Shown: positions 55,061-64,000 of the stretch, piece after piece
How the letters are laid out: each line of letters begins with the position of its first letter
How positions within the stretch are numbered: the stretch's first letter is position 1
Assembly: GCF_040712315.1 (NCBI RefSeq)
Contig: NC_134017.1
Coordinates: forward strand, 80,047,987-80,111,986
Direction of reading: 5' to 3'
DNA from: Castanea sativa
Taxonomy: Eukaryota; Streptophyta; Magnoliopsida; Fagales; Fagaceae
DNA: 64,000 nucleotides
Notes under the pieces: model-generated
Seen by the model: only the letters and a program-made list of their open reading frames with translations
Told to the model about the DNA's origin: nothing
Database searches by the model: none
Program-made: the position numbers and the translations under genes

Positions 55061-56610
55061 CGAGAGAAAGGCCGTGACTCAATAAATGAGTCAGAAACTT
55101 TCAAATTCTTTTTTTGTTATTTCCAATGCATTGTCACATGACTACGCTCAACAAACTAAAAGGAAAATAAAGTTGAAAACAAAGCATTTATTTAAACTGA
55201 AGGCAGGAGACTACAATATGAAGAACAAAAGAAGAAGCAGAGATTAAACAATGAAGAAGAAGAAGAAGAAGAAGAAGGGGAATCTTGTGCTGTCTACAAT
55301 GGATTAGGTTTAGGTGGCAACCTACTGAATAGAATTGAAATTTTACAAAATAGAATTACCCATTTCTAAATTTTTACAACTTATAGCATTACTTATTAAT
55401 GTTACCCAATACAATTTTGAATTCACGGACTCTTCAATTACAGAGTTATTGCATGTGAACCTCTGTCCACAACTTCAAACACTCGCTTAAAAAATTTGGT
55501 TCAGCATTGTAATTTCTGGAATATGCATCAACTTCAACATCACCAATTTTGAATTTTCTTCAAGCTTGATCACTAATATAGACTTTTGAGATTAGGAAGC
55601 ACATTTCCATTAAAATTTACAATAAGTAGCTCTCTAAAAGTCTTTTTCACATGCTCTAGGGTTTTGTTATATACTTTAAGCTTACATGCATGAAACCCTA
55701 GTCACTTGATAGGCTAAATGGACTAAAATAAGCTTGACTGATCGATTGATCGACTAGCCATCAAAAACTATCAAACCTACAAAAACTTGAATTTGATATG
55801 CTTGTCTAAAAAAAATATACTTCTAAGACAAATATAAGACATTATTTTGTTCACGGTTTGCCAACCAAAAATCTAGACTCGACAGTGTCATCTGCCTTGC
55901 TGCTTGTTATAATTTTGCCATTTACCAACCTCGTCTTGTTTAGTAGGGAATACCACCGCTCCTCCTTGGTGCGGTGGTCATTTTATAAATATAAATGCTT
56001 GTAGGGTGTGGAGGGCAAGGGTTGGGGTTCAAGTCTCCAAGAGGGAGTTTTATATACATATACACTTAGATTAGGCTAGAGTAGAAATTCTATCCTGTAT
56101 AAAAAAAAAGTAGGGAATTTCAAACCTCATACACAAAAAGATGTGCTGCTTTCTGGTTGTTTTAGAGAGAGAGAGAGAGAGGCACAAACAACGTTGATCT
56201 TAAACACATCAAATTTTTGTAGAATTAAGAATTCTTGTGGACTGGTAGTTGTGGTGAGAGAGACCTTTTTGAGTTGTATTTGGAATTTGAGTTTCTTGGG
56301 ATTTTTAGTGTTGACGAAGTCTGATAAATTTATTTGTAATTATTGATTGATCTATATTCCATTGTAATAGTGTGAGTTCCGAACGGAAAACAAAGTGCAT
56401 TATTCGGTACTATGTCCTCCTGCTTCAAAATTTCAGCCTCCAAGTCAATCTTTCATCCTATCATCTTGGGAGAGGAAGATAGATATGCGTTAAAATAACT
56501 TTAGAAATGAAAAGTTCAATTAAGTGATTATCTTGTTCAATTTCAAATGAATTACAAGCTGCACTTAAAAAATAAAATAAAAAATAGATTTTTTTTTAAA
56601 TATCAGAGAA
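55061..56610. other. Array spacer between copies E and F
   Basis: Noncoding; matches 27190-28760 and 38340-40330 apart from a SINE at 55952-56108, which lies where the D-unit sequence between about 39345 and 39500 is partly missing. It contains a GAA run at 55252-55278. No gene seen. Confidence 0.5.
55952..56108 (+). mobile_element. tRNA-derived SINE, copy 2
   Basis: The 157-bp element starts ACCACCGCTCCTCCTTGGTG, has a B box GGGGTTCAAGTCTCC, and ends TCCTGTATAAAAAAAA. Flanking duplications are AGTAGGGAAT (55942-55951 and 56109-56118). The D spacer has a single agtagggaat at about 39502. Confidence 0.85.
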
Positions 56611-57239
56611 TTTCAAGTTAGATTTTAATGCTTTAACAGAGTGTCCAAGGTTATTTTAATCCAGTTCCTTCCAAATTCTAGAACAGCAGAGAGAAGAGTC
56701 TCTTTGTACAACAAACTATTACCTGTTTGTTCATCACCTAAAAAGAGTCTCCAAAACCTTTGCTTGCTTGTGGTAACAGAAAGGAGTGTAACAGAGTTCA
56801 GTATGTGTGTCTTCTTGTACAAATTTGAAGCCATCTCCAGTCATTTATGACTATTTTATTTCTGTCTAATAGTTAGAGTTGAACTATAACTCCTCCAACA
56901 GTTTGAGTAGCTTTACCATTGTCTGTCTTATGACAGCATATGTATGTCTAAACATTTTATCTTCTAACAAATGATTGAAATTCTGTGCGTGTATGCGTGC
57001 TTGTGCGTGTGACTGACTGAAGGAACTTAAAGAAACATGTACTATGTTGTTTGGAATTGAGACTGAAGAAAGTTAAAGGATATTGTATATTTGTATTATA
57101 TGTTTTGATTTAAAAAAAACAAAACAAAAACAAAGGCAGTAAATTAGCATTATGGTAAAAAATTTACTTCTAGAAAACAAAAAACAGAAGCACCACCACG
57201 TCGACCATCATGTAAATATGCATCAATGAATGACAGGAT

Positions 57240-62374
<5,135 letters not shown>

Positions 62375-64000
62375 CTGCAAATTTGAGTTGGAGATCAGTC
62401 CTGATACACATTTTCCTGTCAAGTGTCCATCTGCTAAGCTTATGTTTGTGATTCCAGTGATCAAGTTCGACCAATGACATGAATTTTCATAAAACCAAGG
62501 GCTAAGGATACTGTTAAGCAAAGTTCAATTTAATTCTTCAACTATTAATTATGTCAATTTGGTCAAGGGATAGGTGACTGAGCTGCACTCAGCGTAAGAG
62601 TTCTGTACGGCCAAACAGCTGAGGAAATTCAAGCAATGGTTAGAGCAATTGCTATTGAAATAGGCAAAATAGAGAGGCTGTCATTGAGGGCAATTCAGAA
62701 ACTCTAATGAAGGTGTTAAAGGGACAACACTCATAGGCTGTCTCCAGTGGGACATATCCTTGACAATGCACTGGTGCTGTTAACAAACAAACATGAGGTG
62801 GTTCGAGTATAAACATCAGAGAAGGCACTGTAACGTGGCTGCCCACTCAATAGCTCGCTATACCAAATATGTAATGCAAATCTGATTGTATTTTGTAATT
62901 CCAAACTGATATTAATCTTTAGTTCTAGTTGGCATTCATGTAACTAACATGTAGCCCCGTATATAAGTACTATACATTTTTTTTTGGAAGAGATTCAAAT
63001 TATATATACTATTAGCTTACACTTATTTCTAAAATATATAATGATTTCTCCTTATATATATATGTGTGCGTGTGTGTGTTCAAATCAAGCATGTGTGTGT
63101 GTGATTTAGAATTTAATTGGTTTTAACTTTTCAGTTTTTGCACATAATAATTTACTTGTTACAAAAATTAAAATTTAAATGGACGCGTGGTAGAAAATTG
63201 GACTCCAATTGAAATCCAATTTAGAACCTAATTTAATTTGGACTCTTTGACACACTCAGTAATTCACTTAACACAAAATTAAAAATTAAATAAGACAAAT
63301 GGCGTAAAATTAAAAATCCAATTAAAATTTAATTGGATTTTCTCTATGTAGCTATTAATATTTATATATAGATTATACCAATGGCCTATTGACCTTTATA
63401 TTCATGGAAAATTTATAATGATTAATAACTTAATTATCTCTCAATTAAATTTTTTATTCAAGTCATAATCACATGGTTTTAAAAAACGAACCAGTCAAAG
63501 AACTGGTTTTAGGCCCGTTTCCCTATTTTACCCGATTTTTAACTGGTTTTGGCGGGTTGTTGACCGATTATAGTGCTTGTTATCAAACCAAATTAGTGGA
63601 CGGTTCCTAGTTCAACCAGTTGGACCAGCGGGTCCGGTCCAAATTTTAAAACCATGCATAATCATTCACTTTATGGAATGTATGAAGTCTAGGTAGGGCA
63701 AGAGTTTTGTCGCTCAATTAGAACCTCTTGGTGTTTTCAAGAGATATCTAGGAATCAAATCCCCCTCCCCAACTATCAATTGTATTTTAAAGATAATGTG
63801 CAATTCTAGTTATAAGCACTAATTAATGTTTTGATATATACTAGTATATTCTAATACAAATAATCTCATTTTTATTTATACACATTTACCAGAGAATAAA
63901 ATATTTCACAAAAAATGGTTGCTATTAAGGGTAATTACGAATTAACTCTTAATTATCAACAAGTTGGTTGTATTAGAACATGGATATACTCTTCTAAAAG
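62375..64000. other. Intron 2 of copy F (partial)
   Basis: 62375-63470 is mostly unique to this copy, with (AT)n and TGTG runs near 63050-63110. 63830-64000 is shared with intron 2 of copies B-D. No exon-like sequence lies in between. Confidence 0.5.
63474..63656. mobile_element. MITE with GGTTTTAAAA ends
   Basis: It starts ATGGTTTTAAAAAACGAACC and ends GGTCCAAATTTTAAAACCAT, an inverted repeat. The interior has tggttttggcgggttgttga. This is the common plant GGTTTTAAAACC family. The target duplication is unclear. Confidence 0.6.

Overview
This window is plant nuclear DNA. It is AT-rich, its genes have many short GT-AG introns, and it carries plant-type transposable elements, tRNA-derived SINEs and chloroplast-derived fragments. 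It looks like a woody eudicot. The SINE and MITE families remind me of Fagaceae, but I cannot fix the species from sequence alone.

The backbone is a tandem array of six copies of one glycoside hydrolase family 1 gene, similar to beta-glucosidase 11. All copies lie on the minus strand. I call them A to F from left to right. Copy A (1958-2383) shows only exons 1-2; the rest is off the left edge. Copy B (6152-13218) has 13 exons and an open frame of 512 codons. Copy C (19570-25427) has all 13 exons but a 1-bp deletion at the start of exon 3. Copy D (29362-34827) is open over 512 codons. Copy E (40902-43066) is a wreck: exons 3-11 are gone, with a nonsense codon, a frameshift and no start codon. 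Copy F (57240-62374) has exons 3-13 intact; exons 1-2 lie beyond the right edge. B, C, D and F keep both catalytic glutamates in motifs TMNE and IHENG. Each repeat unit also carries shared noncoding blocks upstream and downstream of the gene, so whole loci were duplicated, not just coding sequence.

Mobile elements make the units unequal in length. The paralogous units serve as empty sites, so many insertions can be placed to the base: a composite miniature LTR element (11162-12406), MITEs with 9-bp, 8-bp or TTA target duplications, a Helitron (15034-17677), a foldback MITE inside copy C, a 5'-truncated LINE inside copy D, nested MITEs upstream of D, a Tourist-like MITE, two SINEs, a truncated Copia element (43900-47964) and a hAT element inside copy F.

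Between E and F, about 6.4 kb has been inserted into an (AAT)n tract (48419-54846). It holds a second Helitron, a 1.9-kb solo LTR, a hAT-like remnant and a broken terpene synthase. In the terpene synthase, exons 4-5 are replaced by an inverted copy of exon 6, leaving a near-perfect 173-bp hairpin. Left of the array (3845-4640) there are chloroplast ycf2 and psaA/psaB fragments.

The intact copies are expected to make secreted or vacuolar glycosidases that cleave beta-glucosides of specialised metabolites; their substrate cannot be read from sequence. The core promoters of the copies differ: B has a changed TATA box, and C and D each carry an insertion between TATA and ATG.
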